Notes: generated from the letters alone by a model not told the origin. A DNA stretch of 64,000 bases from Gammaproteobacteria bacterium (GCA_028279365.1 JANQNX010000001.1:62001-126000), one strand, 5' to 3'. Counted from the first letter of the stretch, positions 30,908 through 40,013 are shown. Translations and numbers: made by a program.

Positions 30908-31921
30908 ATGACAATGCAATATAATAACTTATTAATTACCGGTGGTGCCGGTTATTGCGGTAGTTTACTTGTTCCGCAGTTATTGGACCTTGGCTACAAG
31001 ATTAGTGTCTATGACATGATGTATTATGGTTCAGACTTTCTCCCTGTGGATAATAAAAATCTAACTTTAATAAAAGGAGATATAAGAGATATAGACAAAT
31101 TAAGCGAATCATTGCAAGGAATTGATGCCGTATTACATCTCGCATGTATTTCAAATGATGCAAGTTTTGTTTTAGATGAAAACTTATCAACAACTGTTAA
31201 TTACGATGCGTTTGAACCAATGGTTCTTGCATCCAAAAAGGCAGGTGTCAAACGTTTTGTATATGCATCTTCCAGCTCAGTTTATGGAGTAAGTGATGAA
31301 CCTGATGTCACAGAGGAGCATCCACTTGTACCACTAACTTTATACAATAAATATAAAGGGATGTGTGAGCCTTTATTATTGAAACACACGGATGAAAATT
31401 TTACCGGAGTAATTTATCGACCAGCAACTGTCTGTGGTTATGCTCCAAGACAGAGATTGGATTTGTCTGTAAATATCTTGACGAATCATGCCATAAATAA
31501 GGGTGCGATTACTGTGTTTGGTGGAGAACAATTACGGCCGAACCTACATGTTCAGGATTATGCAGATTTATGCAAGGTTTTACTTGAAGCTCCTGATGAA
31601 AAAGTTGCAGATCAAATATTTAATTGTGGTTATCAAAATATGAGTATTATGCAAATAGCAAAGACTGTTAAGTCCGTCGTTGAGCAAGAGTTTTCTGAAC
31701 TAAACGAGATTTCGATTGAAACAACGCCTTCTGACGATAATCGTTCATATCATATTAACTCGGATAAAATCACAAATGTTTTAGGCTTTAAGCCTCAATT
31801 TTCTGTTGAAGATGCTATCAGAGATCTTTGTAAAGCGTTTAGGGATAACAAATTGCCTGATAGTTTTAATAATGATTGGTATTATAATGTACGTACGATG
31901 CAAAAAATTGGTGCCAGTTAA
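30908..31921 (+). CDS. NAD-dependent epimerase/dehydratase (extended SDR)
   Basis: A 337-residue sugar-nucleotide modifying SDR. The Rossmann motif is TGGAGYCGS near residues 11-19, the GDIRDIDKL acidic turn follows, and the active site has ASSSSVYG and Y146xxxK150. YRPATVCGYAPRQR and HVQDYADL line the substrate pocket. Its stop and the next start share one base. Its position in the heptose-like module suggests action on an NDP-heptose, as an epimerase or dehydratase. Confidence 0.8.
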   Translation: MTMQYNNLLITGGAGYCGSLLVPQLLDLGYKISVYDMMYYGSDFLPVDNKNLTLIKGDIRDIDKLSESLQGIDAVLHLACISNDASFVLDENLSTTVNYDAFEPMVLASKKAGVKRFVYASSSSVYGVSDEPDVTEEHPLVPLTLYNKYKGMCEPLLLKHTDENFTGVIYRPATVCGYAPRQRLDLSVNILTNHAINKGAITVFGGEQLRPNLHVQDYADLCKVLLEAPDEKVADQIFNCGYQNMSIMQIAKTVKSVVEQEFSELNEISIETTPSDDNRSYHINSDKITNVLGFKPQFSVEDAIRDLCKAFRDNKLPDSFNNDWYYNVRTMQKIGAS

Positions 31922-32925
31922 TGAGTAAACCAATTGCTCTGGTGACTGGAGGTGCAGGTTTTATTGGTAGCCACACAGTTGATCTACTATTAAATGAAGG
32001 ATTTAAAGTTCGTGTCATAGATAATCTTACTGGCGGCCATGAAAAGAATATCGAACATCATAAAACCAATTCCGATTTTTCATTTGAAATAAAAGACATT
32101 TGTGATTTACAAAACTCTGAGACTTTGTTCAAAGATGTAGAGTATGTTTTCCACTATGCTGGTATAGGCGACATTGTCCCATCAATAGAAAATCCAGTTG
32201 ATTATATGTTAACTAATGTACAAGGAACTGTTCGTATACTAGAAGCAGCTCGATATCAAGGAGTAAAAAAACTGGTATATGCAGCTTCATCTTCATGTTA
32301 TGGCTTAGCTGATACTCCAACTCGTGAAGATCATCTTATAAATCCATTATATCCCTATGCATTAAGTAAGTACCTAGGGGAGCAGTCAGCATTACATTGG
32401 AATAATGTTTATAGTTTGCCAGTTAATTCTGTACGGATATTTAATGCTTATGGCACACGAGTTCGTACTACAGGTGCCTATGGTGCTGTATTTGGTGTTT
32501 TTTTAAAGCAAAAACTTTCTGGAAAACCCTATACTATTGTTGGTGATGGTACTCAATCCCGGGATTTTCTGTATGTTACGGATGTGGCAAAAGCTTTTTA
32601 TTTAGCTGCAATATCTGATAAATCTGGCGAGATTTTTAACTTAGGTGCTGGGAACCCACAATCTGTTAATCGATTAGTAGAATTATTAGGAGGCGACGTT
32701 GTTTACATTCCAAATCGTCCTGGTGAGCCGGATTGTACTTGGGCAGATATTTCTAAAATAAAAACTGAATTAAAATGGCAGCCTGAAATATCTTTCGAAA
32801 GTGGTGTAAATATGATGTTGCAAGAAATTGATAATTGGCATGATGCTCCATTGTGGGAACCAGAAAATATTGCCCGTGCGACCGGAGCTTGGTTTAAATA
32901 TATGTCGAGTGGTAAAGATATATGA
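31921..32925 (+). CDS. NAD-dependent sugar-nucleotide epimerase (extended SDR, WbpP/GalE-like)
   Basis: A 334-residue extended SDR. TGGAGFIGSH at residues 9-18 binds NAD, DNLTGGH follows strand 2, and the catalytic set is AASSSCYG with Y146xxxK150. VRIFNAYGTR, GDGTQSRDFLYVTDVA and NRPGEPDCTWADISK are typical of GalE/WbpP-type 4-epimerases. It overlaps the previous gene by one base and the next by four. The SDRs at 30908 and 36711 in the same module suggest a multistep conversion of one NDP-sugar. Confidence 0.83.
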   Translation: MSKPIALVTGGAGFIGSHTVDLLLNEGFKVRVIDNLTGGHEKNIEHHKTNSDFSFEIKDICDLQNSETLFKDVEYVFHYAGIGDIVPSIENPVDYMLTNVQGTVRILEAARYQGVKKLVYAASSSCYGLADTPTREDHLINPLYPYALSKYLGEQSALHWNNVYSLPVNSVRIFNAYGTRVRTTGAYGAVFGVFLKQKLSGKPYTIVGDGTQSRDFLYVTDVAKAFYLAAISDKSGEIFNLGAGNPQSVNRLVELLGGDVVYIPNRPGEPDCTWADISKIKTELKWQPEISFESGVNMMLQEIDNWHDAPLWEPENIARATGAWFKYMSSGKDI

Positions 32926-34475
32926 CAAATGATTTTTTTGAAAAATATGAACATAAAATAAAGACTAGAGAAGAAATTCTAAGTGAGATTGGTGATTTTC
33001 CTAGAAACAATAAAACTATAATGTGTCACGGAGTATTCGATGTCGTGCATCCCGGCCATGTTAGGCATTTAGCTTATGCTAAGAGTAAGGCTGACATTCT
33101 CATAGCCAGTATCACCTGTGATAAGCATATTAAAAAAGGTACATATCGACCTCATGTTCCTCAAAATCTGAGAGCTCATAATCTTGCCGCCTTTGAAATG
33201 GTTGATTATGTATTGATTGATATAAACGAAAAGCCTCTTGAAAATTTGAAATTTCTAAAACCAGATTTATTTGCAAAAGGATTTGAATATACATCGAAAG
33301 GATTACCCCCTGATACACAAGAAGAAGTGGATCTCGTTGAAGGTTATGGAGGCGATGTTATTTTTACACCGGGCGATATCGTTTATTCATCATCAAAACT
33401 AATCGACATGGCTCTACCAAACCTACAAATAGAAAAATTACTTGCATCAATGCGAGAAGAATCATTTACTTTTGAAGATCTTCATGAAGTGTTAAATAAT
33501 TTAAAAGGTAAACGTGTTCATGTGATTGGAGATACTATCGTTGATAGTTACACAAGAACTACATTAATTGGAGGTCAAACCAAAACTCCTACATTTAGCG
33601 TGCTTTATCAGGGAGTTGATAATTATATTGGCGGTGCTGGTATTGTTGCTCAGCATATGAGAGCTGCAGGTGCTGATGTGGTTTTTACCACAGTTCTTGG
33701 AGATGATGAATTAAAAGACTTTGTAGTTAAAGGATTAGAAAATTCAGATATTGAATGTAACGTAATAATCGACAAAACAAGACCGACAACTAACAAAAAT
33801 GCGATCATTGCAGGTGGCTATAGATTATTAAAAGTTGATACACTCGATAATCGTTCAATTTCGGAGCATATTGTTGAAAAAATATCTAGCTCAATATCAG
33901 AAATAGAATGTGATGCAATAATTTTTAGTGATTTTCGACATGGTATTTTTAATAAACTCACAATACCAGAATTTACTAACGCAATACCAGAAAATATATA
34001 TCGGGTTGCAGATAGCCAGGTCGCAAGCCGGTGGGGCAATATAACTGACTTTGAATCTTTTGATCTGATAACTCCTAATGAACGTGAAGCAAGATTTGCA
34101 CTTGCAGATCAAGAGTCAACAGTGGGACACCTTGCTGGAAAACTAGTAGAAGAGACTCAATGTAATAATTTAATCTTGAAACTGGGTGAGAGAGGCGTAT
34201 TTGTTTTGGCAAAAAATAAACAAGATTCAGATGATCAGATTTATTTCTCTGTTGATAGCTTTGCTAATAATGTCATTGATGCAGTTGGAGCCGGCGATGC
34301 CTTATTAGCTTACTCGACGTTATCAATGTTGCACTCTGGTTCTCCATTTATTTCTACAATTTTAGGTTCGATGGCTGCAGCGATTGAATGTGAATATGAT
34401 GGAAATATTCCAGTTAAACCGGGTGATGTGACTCGAAAAATCGAAGCCATACAAAAAATTGCCCAATACGAATAG
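32922..34475 (+). CDS. Bifunctional nucleotidyltransferase-PfkB kinase (HldE activities in reverse order)
   Basis: A 517-residue fusion that should phosphorylate a heptose 7-phosphate at C1 and later activate the heptose 1-phosphate as an NDP-sugar. The nucleotidyltransferase domain is N-terminal (about 30-165) with GVFDVVHPGH, i.e. H43 and H46, and DIVYSSSKLI. The ribokinase-like domain is C-terminal (about 195-515) with GDTIVDSY, YIGGAGIVA, ITPNERE, KLGERGVFV and GAGD at 456-459, D459 being the catalytic base. E. coli HldE has the kinase first. It overlaps the epimerase before it by 4 bp and shares a base with the gene after it. Confidence 0.85.
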   Translation: MTNDFFEKYEHKIKTREEILSEIGDFPRNNKTIMCHGVFDVVHPGHVRHLAYAKSKADILIASITCDKHIKKGTYRPHVPQNLRAHNLAAFEMVDYVLIDINEKPLENLKFLKPDLFAKGFEYTSKGLPPDTQEEVDLVEGYGGDVIFTPGDIVYSSSKLIDMALPNLQIEKLLASMREESFTFEDLHEVLNNLKGKRVHVIGDTIVDSYTRTTLIGGQTKTPTFSVLYQGVDNYIGGAGIVAQHMRAAGADVVFTTVLGDDELKDFVVKGLENSDIECNVIIDKTRPTTNKNAIIAGGYRLLKVDTLDNRSISEHIVEKISSSISEIECDAIIFSDFRHGIFNKLTIPEFTNAIPENIYRVADSQVASRWGNITDFESFDLITPNEREARFALADQESTVGHLAGKLVEETQCNNLILKLGERGVFVLAKNKQDSDDQIYFSVDSFANNVIDAVGAGDALLAYSTLSMLHSGSPFISTILGSMAAAIECEYDGNIPVKPGDVTRKIEAIQKIAQYE

Positions 34476-35443
34476 TGACTAAAGACTTAAGACTTATCGT
34501 AATAGGCTTGGGTGTACAAGGATACAAGCGTAAAGAAGTGGCAGGCAATAATGTCATCGCTACAATAGATCCATTAAATTCTGAAGCAACTTATAAAACT
34601 ATTTATGATGTGCCTTTAGTAGATTTTGATGCAGCATTTGTTTGCACACCTGATGAAGTTAAAATTGAATTATTACAATATTTACTTGAAAACAAGAAAC
34701 ATGTACTTGTTGAAAAGCCATTATTAGCAAATGATTCCAAGAATTTACAGGCAATAAAAGAAGTATCAGAGAAAAACAACGTTGTATGTTATACAGCATA
34801 TAATCATCGATTCGAGCCACACTTCGTTCGTATGAAAAAAACTATCGATAGTAATAGACTTGGTGAAATATATTCAATTCGCATGTTTTATGGCAATGGC
34901 ACAGCTCGATTGGTCCATGATAGTCAATGGCGTGATCAGGCTGCAGGCGTTCTGCCGGACTTGGGTAGTCATTTACTTGACACATTGGATTATTGGATAA
35001 AAGACTGTAGTAAACTGGATTTCAATATTTCCAGTGCACTATGTCATGAAAATCGTGCATTTGATCATGTGATTTTGAAAAGTGATAGCCAATTTTCGGT
35101 TCAGCTTGAAATGATGCTTTTGAGTTGGCGAAATCATTTTACCTGTGATATCTATGCAGAAAAAGGAAGTGCACACATTGAATCTCTTTGTAAATGGGGG
35201 CCTTGTAAGTTTACTTACCGTACTCGAGTATTACCGAGTGGGCGCCCACCCGAAGAATCATTTACTCTGGTACAGAACGATCCGACTTGGAAACTAGAAC
35301 ACGAGCATTTTATTAATTTATGTCTAAATAATAAAACTGGAAATATAGGACAGGATATTTGGCTAAATGAAAAACTTAATGAACTAGCCAAACAAGTAGG
35401 TTTGAAATCAGTATTACCTGATAATGTCATGGAAAAGGATTAA
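34475..35443 (+). CDS. Gfo/Idh/MocA family oxidoreductase
   Basis: An NAD(P)-dependent sugar oxidoreductase of 322 residues from a GTG overlapping the previous stop. The dinucleotide-binding loop is VIGLGVQG at 9-16, and the family EKP motif is E80-K81-P82 in HVLVEKPLLA. The second domain contains DLGSHLLDTLDYW, with the substrate-site histidine expected in this family. It sits between the nucleotidyltransferase-kinase and a dehydrogenase-like protein. Oxidation of a sugar nucleotide or sugar phosphate in the heptose-like pathway is likely. Confidence 0.83.
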   Translation: MTKDLRLIVIGLGVQGYKRKEVAGNNVIATIDPLNSEATYKTIYDVPLVDFDAAFVCTPDEVKIELLQYLLENKKHVLVEKPLLANDSKNLQAIKEVSEKNNVVCYTAYNHRFEPHFVRMKKTIDSNRLGEIYSIRMFYGNGTARLVHDSQWRDQAAGVLPDLGSHLLDTLDYWIKDCSKLDFNISSALCHENRAFDHVILKSDSQFSVQLEMMLLSWRNHFTCDIYAEKGSAHIESLCKWGPCKFTYRTRVLPSGRPPEESFTLVQNDPTWKLEHEHFINLCLNNKTGNIGQDIWLNEKLNELAKQVGLKSVLPDNVMEKD

Positions 35444-36705
35444 TGTCAGAGACAGTGATAGGTTTTTGCGGGATGACACATCTTGGAATAAATTCTGCCA
35501 TTGCCAGTGCCGCTCGTGGTTTTGAAGTAGTTGGGTTTGATCTTGATGAAGAGTTAATCGAAAACTTATCTCGACATGAATTTCCTATTGAAGAACCAGA
35601 TTTAATTGAGTTTGTTGATAAATATCAAGAAAGACTCACATTTTCAGCATCATTAAATGATTTAGAACAATGTGATGTTATTTACATCGCGCCGGATGTT
35701 CCTACAGATGAGAATGGTATCAGTGACATTTCAAACGTTGAGAATTTATTTAAGCTCGTAACGAATTATGTAAAAGAAGACTCAGTTCTAGTAATTTTGA
35801 GTCAGGTCTCACCTGGATTTACGCGTAACTTTTCCAAATTACATAAACATTTATATTATCAAGTTGAAACACTAATTTTTGGTCGAGCAATTGATCGAGC
35901 TACAAATCCGGAAAGGTTCATAATTGGTTGTTCAGATCCATCTAATCCATTACCAAATAGTTTAGTAAAATATTTAAATGCTTTTGATTGCCCAATTTTA
36001 CCTATGCGTTATGAAAGTGCAGAATTAGCCAAGATATCTATTAATATGTGTTTAGTTGCTTCGGTAAGTACTGCAAATACTTTAGCTGAGATTTGCGAAC
36101 AGATTGGAGCTGACTGGAAAGAGATTATTCCATCTTTGAGACTTGATAAAAGAATTGGGCAATTTAGCTATATTGAAGCAGGCTTAGGTATTTCCGGAGG
36201 AAACCTGGAGAGAGATCTAACTTCGGTAATTAAGATTTCTGAAAGTGCCGGGACAGATTGTGGGATAGTGAAAGCATGGTTGAACAATAGTAAGTATCGA
36301 AAAAGTTGGCCTTTAAGAATACTTGAGAAAGAGGTGTTTAATAAAATCAAGAATGCGAAAATAGCAATTTTAGGTCTTACATACAAAGAAAACACTCATA
36401 GTATAAAAAATTCACCTGCTATTTTACTAATTGAAAGTCTATCTGATTTTAAATTAGTCGCTTATGATCCGGTTGCCAGAGTAAAGATTAATAATCTCGA
36501 AGTAAAAGATTCTGCATATGAAGCAGTTGATTCAGCTGATGTTGTTTTGATTATGACGCCATGGCAAGAATTTAGAGAATTATCAATTAAAAAAATTAAA
36601 GATTTAATGAATGGGAATATTATTATAGATCCATATCGTATTTTAGATACTGTGCTTTTAAAAGAAAATCATATTGAACATTTTGTACTAGGTGCAAGTA
36701 ATTAA
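35443..36705 (+). CDS. UDP-glucose/GDP-mannose dehydrogenase family protein lacking the catalytic cysteine
   Basis: A 420-residue member of the nucleotide-sugar dehydrogenase family by layout: N-terminal Rossmann start TVIGFCGMTHLGINSA, middle domain with AELAKISINMCLVASVS, and C-terminal domain with ILGLTYKENTHSIKNSPA. K197 and N201 match the conserved Lys and Asn of Ugd. The loop that should read GGSCFPKD reads SGGNLERD, so the nucleophile cysteine is replaced by N254. The thioester route to a uronic acid is therefore not available. It may stop at an aldehyde, do a two-electron redox or epimerising step, or be non-catalytic. It shares one base with the Gfo/Idh gene. Confidence 0.82.
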   Translation: MSETVIGFCGMTHLGINSAIASAARGFEVVGFDLDEELIENLSRHEFPIEEPDLIEFVDKYQERLTFSASLNDLEQCDVIYIAPDVPTDENGISDISNVENLFKLVTNYVKEDSVLVILSQVSPGFTRNFSKLHKHLYYQVETLIFGRAIDRATNPERFIIGCSDPSNPLPNSLVKYLNAFDCPILPMRYESAELAKISINMCLVASVSTANTLAEICEQIGADWKEIIPSLRLDKRIGQFSYIEAGLGISGGNLERDLTSVIKISESAGTDCGIVKAWLNNSKYRKSWPLRILEKEVFNKIKNAKIAILGLTYKENTHSIKNSPAILLIESLSDFKLVAYDPVARVKINNLEVKDSAYEAVDSADVVLIMTPWQEFRELSIKKIKDLMNGNIIIDPYRILDTVLLKENHIEHFVLGASN

Positions 36706-36710
36706 CTAAA

Positions 36711-37604
36711 ATGTTAAAGCATAATGACATTGATGAAAAGAAACCTTCCAGGGTTGTAATACTTGGTGCTAAGGGCTTTGTAGGTAATGCAGTCAAAGAG
36801 AAATTAATCAAAATTGATGTGTCCACATTAGCTCTTGGTAGAGAAGAAGTTGATTTGCTTAATGAAGATTCCATTGATTATTTACATGCGACACTAAACA
36901 CAGCAGACAGTTTGGTATTTGTTTCTGCAGAGGCACCGGTAAAAAATAATAATATGCTCATGCGAAACATTAAAATGGCATCCAATATTTGTGAGGCAAT
37001 CAAAGATCTAAAAATAAGACATGTATTGTATGTTAGTTCAGATGCTGTTTATAAAGATAGTATTGAACCTTTATCTGAAAATTCATGTGCTCAACCTAGT
37101 TCATTGCATGGTGTCATGCATTTGGCAAGAGAAAAAATGATTGCAAATACGTATTCAGGACCATTAGCTATTATAAGGCCAACTCTAATCTATGGAGTGA
37201 ATGATCCTCATAACGGTTATGGGCCAAACCGTTTTAGAAGATTGGCAGAAAAAGATGAAGATGTAGTCTTATTTGGCAAGGGAGAAGAACAACGCGATCA
37301 TGTTCTGATAGATGATGTGGCAGAATTAATTGTGAGAATGCTATTACACAAAAGCAGTGGTGTTTTAAATGCAGCAACAGGAACTGTGAAGTCATTTCAT
37401 GAAATTGCTGAATGTGTTATCTCACAATTTAATGAATCTAAAAAAATTAAATACACAGAAAGACAAGGAGAAATGCCCCATAATGGATACCGTCCATTTG
37501 ATCCGTCCTCTACATACAAAGCTTTTCCTGATTTTAAATATACTGATATCGGTGAAGGAATAGCATTGACCCATACTATAGCCACAGGAGGAAAAATTGT
37601 CTGA
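36711..37604 (+). CDS. Extended SDR-like protein with altered active site
   Basis: A 297-residue epimerase/dehydratase-like protein. The nucleotide-binding motif VVILGAKGFVGNAV at 15-28 is intact, and HVLYVSSDAVY gives the usual serine strand. The place of the catalytic YxxxK, however, reads HGVMH (H133, H137), so both Tyr and Lys are missing. The C-terminal part (GKGEEQRDHVLIDDVAELIV) is normal. It may use another acid/base set or be a non-catalytic partner. It lies 5 bp after the cysteine-less dehydrogenase, also an altered enzyme, and overlaps the next gene by 8 bp. Confidence 0.75.
   Translation: MLKHNDIDEKKPSRVVILGAKGFVGNAVKEKLIKIDVSTLALGREEVDLLNEDSIDYLHATLNTADSLVFVSAEAPVKNNNMLMRNIKMASNICEAIKDLKIRHVLYVSSDAVYKDSIEPLSENSCAQPSSLHGVMHLAREKMIANTYSGPLAIIRPTLIYGVNDPHNGYGPNRFRRLAEKDEDVVLFGKGEEQRDHVLIDDVAELIVRMLLHKSSGVLNAATGTVKSFHEIAECVISQFNESKKIKYTERQGEMPHNGYRPFDPSSTYKAFPDFKYTDIGEGIALTHTIATGGKIV
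37586..37591 (+). promoter_or_regulatory. Strong Shine-Dalgarno AGGAGG for the TTG start at 37597
   Basis: AGGAGG lies 5 bp before TTG at 37597, inside the end of the upstream SDR gene. It decides the TTG start of the methyltransferase, whose reading frame overlaps the SDR stop. Confidence 0.75.
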
Positions 37605-38247
37605 AATTAACTTGTTGAATTCTCTTCCAAAAGGGAAGCGAAATGTAAAATCAAGAGAGACTGCGAAGACAGATGAACACATTTCTATATCTAGAGAATA
37701 TGGTGAAATGTACTTTGATGGTCCTCGTGAATACGGTTATGGTGGCTACCGATACGATGGTCGATGGATTCCTGTAGCAAAAGATATCATTAAACATTTT
37801 GACCTTAAACCTGGTGATAAGGTATTAGATATTGGGTGTGCAAAAGGTTTTTTAGTAAAAGATTTACTGTCTTTAGGAATCGATGCATATGGTATTGATA
37901 TATCAAAATATGCTCTTATGAATTGTGAGCCAGAGGTGATTGGTAGATTACAAATTGGAAGTGCAGATGATTTACCATTTCCTGATAACAGTTTTGATGC
38001 TGTCCTATCAATTAACACAATCCACAATTTGCCACGCGAAAGATGTATTGAATCAGTTAAGCAGATTCAACGCTTAGCACCAGGCAAAGGCTTTATTCAG
38101 GTAGATAGTTTTAGAACCGAACAACAAAAAGAGATTTTTGAAAGTTGGGTTTTGACGGCACGGTTTTATGATTATCCTGATGAATGGATTAAACTATTTA
38201 CTGAAGCTGGATATACAGGTGATTATTATTGGACGATTATCGAATGA
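37597..38247 (+). CDS. Class I SAM-dependent methyltransferase
   Basis: A 216-residue methyltransferase translated from TTG behind a perfect AGGAGG. The N-terminal region is basic and glycine/tyrosine-rich (EYGYGGYRYDGRW). The core has motif I KVLDIGCAKGFLVKDLL, the strand-2 end AYGIDISKYA and the motif FPDNSFDAVLSINTIHNL. It overlaps the altered SDR by 8 bp, so their translation is coupled. It probably methylates the sugar nucleotide made by this module; C-, N- or O-methylation cannot be distinguished. Confidence 0.78.
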   Translation: MSEINLLNSLPKGKRNVKSRETAKTDEHISISREYGEMYFDGPREYGYGGYRYDGRWIPVAKDIIKHFDLKPGDKVLDIGCAKGFLVKDLLSLGIDAYGIDISKYALMNCEPEVIGRLQIGSADDLPFPDNSFDAVLSINTIHNLPRERCIESVKQIQRLAPGKGFIQVDSFRTEQQKEIFESWVLTARFYDYPDEWIKLFTEAGYTGDYYWTIIE

Positions 38248-38274
38248 ACAACTTTTTAATTGAGGTTTTTAATA

Positions 38275-39099
38275 ATGCCTGATGATCAATTTAACGCTTC
38301 AGAATCTAGAAAGCGCTGTTTAAAGTATAGACGGCGGATTCTGGATATCTCTCAACAAGTCACCGCATTACATGGTGCTGCTGCATTTTCTGCAATGGAA
38401 ATGGTTGATTGTATATATAATGGTTTTATGCAATGGAATTCTAAAAGTGAATCATCCGATTCCTTTATTATGTCTAAGGGACATGGTTGTATGGTTCAAT
38501 ATGTGATTCTTGAAGACAGAGGGATTTTATCTAAAAAAGATTTGGATTTGTATTGTAAACCTGAGGGTATTTTAGGTTGTCATCCAGACTATGGAAACCC
38601 AGGCATCGAGGCATCTACAGGCTCGCTTGGACATGGTCTTGGTATGGCTGTTGGTATGGCTTATACAGAAAAATATGTACTTAAAGATAGAGGTCATATC
38701 TACACTGTACTAAGTGATGGTGAACTACAAGAAGGTTCAACATGGGAAAATATGATGATGGCTGCAAATTTAAAGGTAAATAACCTTATTGCTTTTCTAG
38801 ACCATAATGGATTCCAATCATTCGGTAGAACATCAGAAACGCATCCAGAATTTTATCCGATTAAGGAAAAAGTGGAAGCTTTTGGATGGGAGACAGTTGA
38901 AGTTAATGGACATGATGTGAATCAGGTATATGACGCCATCAAAACACGTAAAGGAAATAAACCATATATGCTTATTGGTAATACAGTAAAAGGCAAAGGT
39001 GTTTCTTATATGGAAAATACTGCAATATGGCATTATCGTTCACCTTCTCCAGAAGAGTATGAACAAGCGATAAATGAATTAGATGAGGTGTCATCATGA
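38275..39099 (+). CDS. Transketolase, N-terminal (ThDP-binding) subunit
   Basis: N-terminal half of a split transketolase-type enzyme. The start is ATG 38275, nine bases after GAGG; a TTG at 38260 overlaps that ribosome-binding site and is rejected. The 274 residues include GHPDYG-type HPDYGNPGIEASTGSLGHGLG and the ThDP/metal motif SDGELQEGSTWEN, then a NTVKGKGVSYME segment. Its partner overlaps by 4 bp. Together they may move two-carbon units to form heptulose phosphate or a branched sugar. Split transketolases occur in several surface-glycan loci, but the acceptor here is unknown. Confidence 0.88.
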   Translation: MPDDQFNASESRKRCLKYRRRILDISQQVTALHGAAAFSAMEMVDCIYNGFMQWNSKSESSDSFIMSKGHGCMVQYVILEDRGILSKKDLDLYCKPEGILGCHPDYGNPGIEASTGSLGHGLGMAVGMAYTEKYVLKDRGHIYTVLSDGELQEGSTWENMMMAANLKVNNLIAFLDHNGFQSFGRTSETHPEFYPIKEKVEAFGWETVEVNGHDVNQVYDAIKTRKGNKPYMLIGNTVKGKGVSYMENTAIWHYRSPSPEEYEQAINELDEVSS

Positions 39100-40013
39100 G
39101 AAATAAGTTCGCTGATGCTCTTTATGAAATCGGTAAAACCGATCAAAGAATTTGTGCAATCGTGGCAGATATATCACCAGCAGGCTCAATGGTAAATTTT
39201 AGAGAGGATTTTCCTGAAAGATTTATTAATTGTGGCGTTGCGGAACAATCCATGATAGGTATTGCCGCAGGAATGGCATTAAAAGGAATGAGACCATTTT
39301 GTTATACGATCGCTACGTTTTCATTATATCGACCTTTTGAGATGATACGAGATGATCTGTGTTATCAAAACCTACCCGTTACGGTGATTGGGATGGGGGC
39401 TGGAGTCGTTTATTCAACTTTAGGCGGTACCCACCATACTATGGAGGATATTGCAATAGCTTCAGCAATTCCAAACATGACGGTTTTGTCTCCATGCGAC
39501 CCGAATGAGATGAAACATGCTACAACATGGTGTGCCACTGAGAGTAATGGCCCTGTTTATATGAGATTAGGCAAAGTAGGAGAACCTGATTTAACTGCTT
39601 CTGCTGATGAATTTAAAATTGGAAAAATTCGTTATCTTAAAAAAGGTGCTGGCGATATATGCATATTATCATATGGCATAATAATGAAAATGGCATTTGA
39701 TTTGGCAGAAGAAATATACAATGAGAAGCAGAATGAGGCATCAATCATTTCTGTTCACACATTAAAACCACTAGATAAAGAAGGAATATCGGAAGTATTA
39801 AAGAGTTACTCTAAAGTTATTGTTATTGAAGAACATGTTCCTCATGGTGGACTGAGCTCAAGAGTCAAAGAGATTGCTTTGGATGTGAATAGTAATTGTG
39901 ATTTGAAAGTTTTTACACTGGAAGATAAATTTATTCATTTTTATGGCAGTTATCCTGAATTATTAGAAAAACATGGTTTGTCTCTAAAAAATATAAAATC
40001 AAAGTTAGATTGA
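39096..40013 (+). CDS. Transketolase, C-terminal (pyrimidine-binding) subunit
   Basis: C-terminal half of the split transketolase, 305 residues, start overlapping the preceding stop (ATGA). FINCGVAEQSMIGIAAGMA holds the glutamate that activates the thiamine aminopyrimidine ring. A Pyr domain is followed by the transketolase C-terminal domain (ISVHTLKPLDKEG, VIVIEEHVPHGGLSSRV). It closes the heptose-like module. The largest gap of the operon, with a hairpin, follows. Confidence 0.88.
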   Translation: MRNKFADALYEIGKTDQRICAIVADISPAGSMVNFREDFPERFINCGVAEQSMIGIAAGMALKGMRPFCYTIATFSLYRPFEMIRDDLCYQNLPVTVIGMGAGVVYSTLGGTHHTMEDIAIASAIPNMTVLSPCDPNEMKHATTWCATESNGPVYMRLGKVGEPDLTASADEFKIGKIRYLKKGAGDICILSYGIIMKMAFDLAEEIYNEKQNEASIISVHTLKPLDKEGISEVLKSYSKVIVIEEHVPHGGLSSRVKEIALDVNSNCDLKVFTLEDKFIHFYGSYPELLEKHGLSLKNIKSKLD

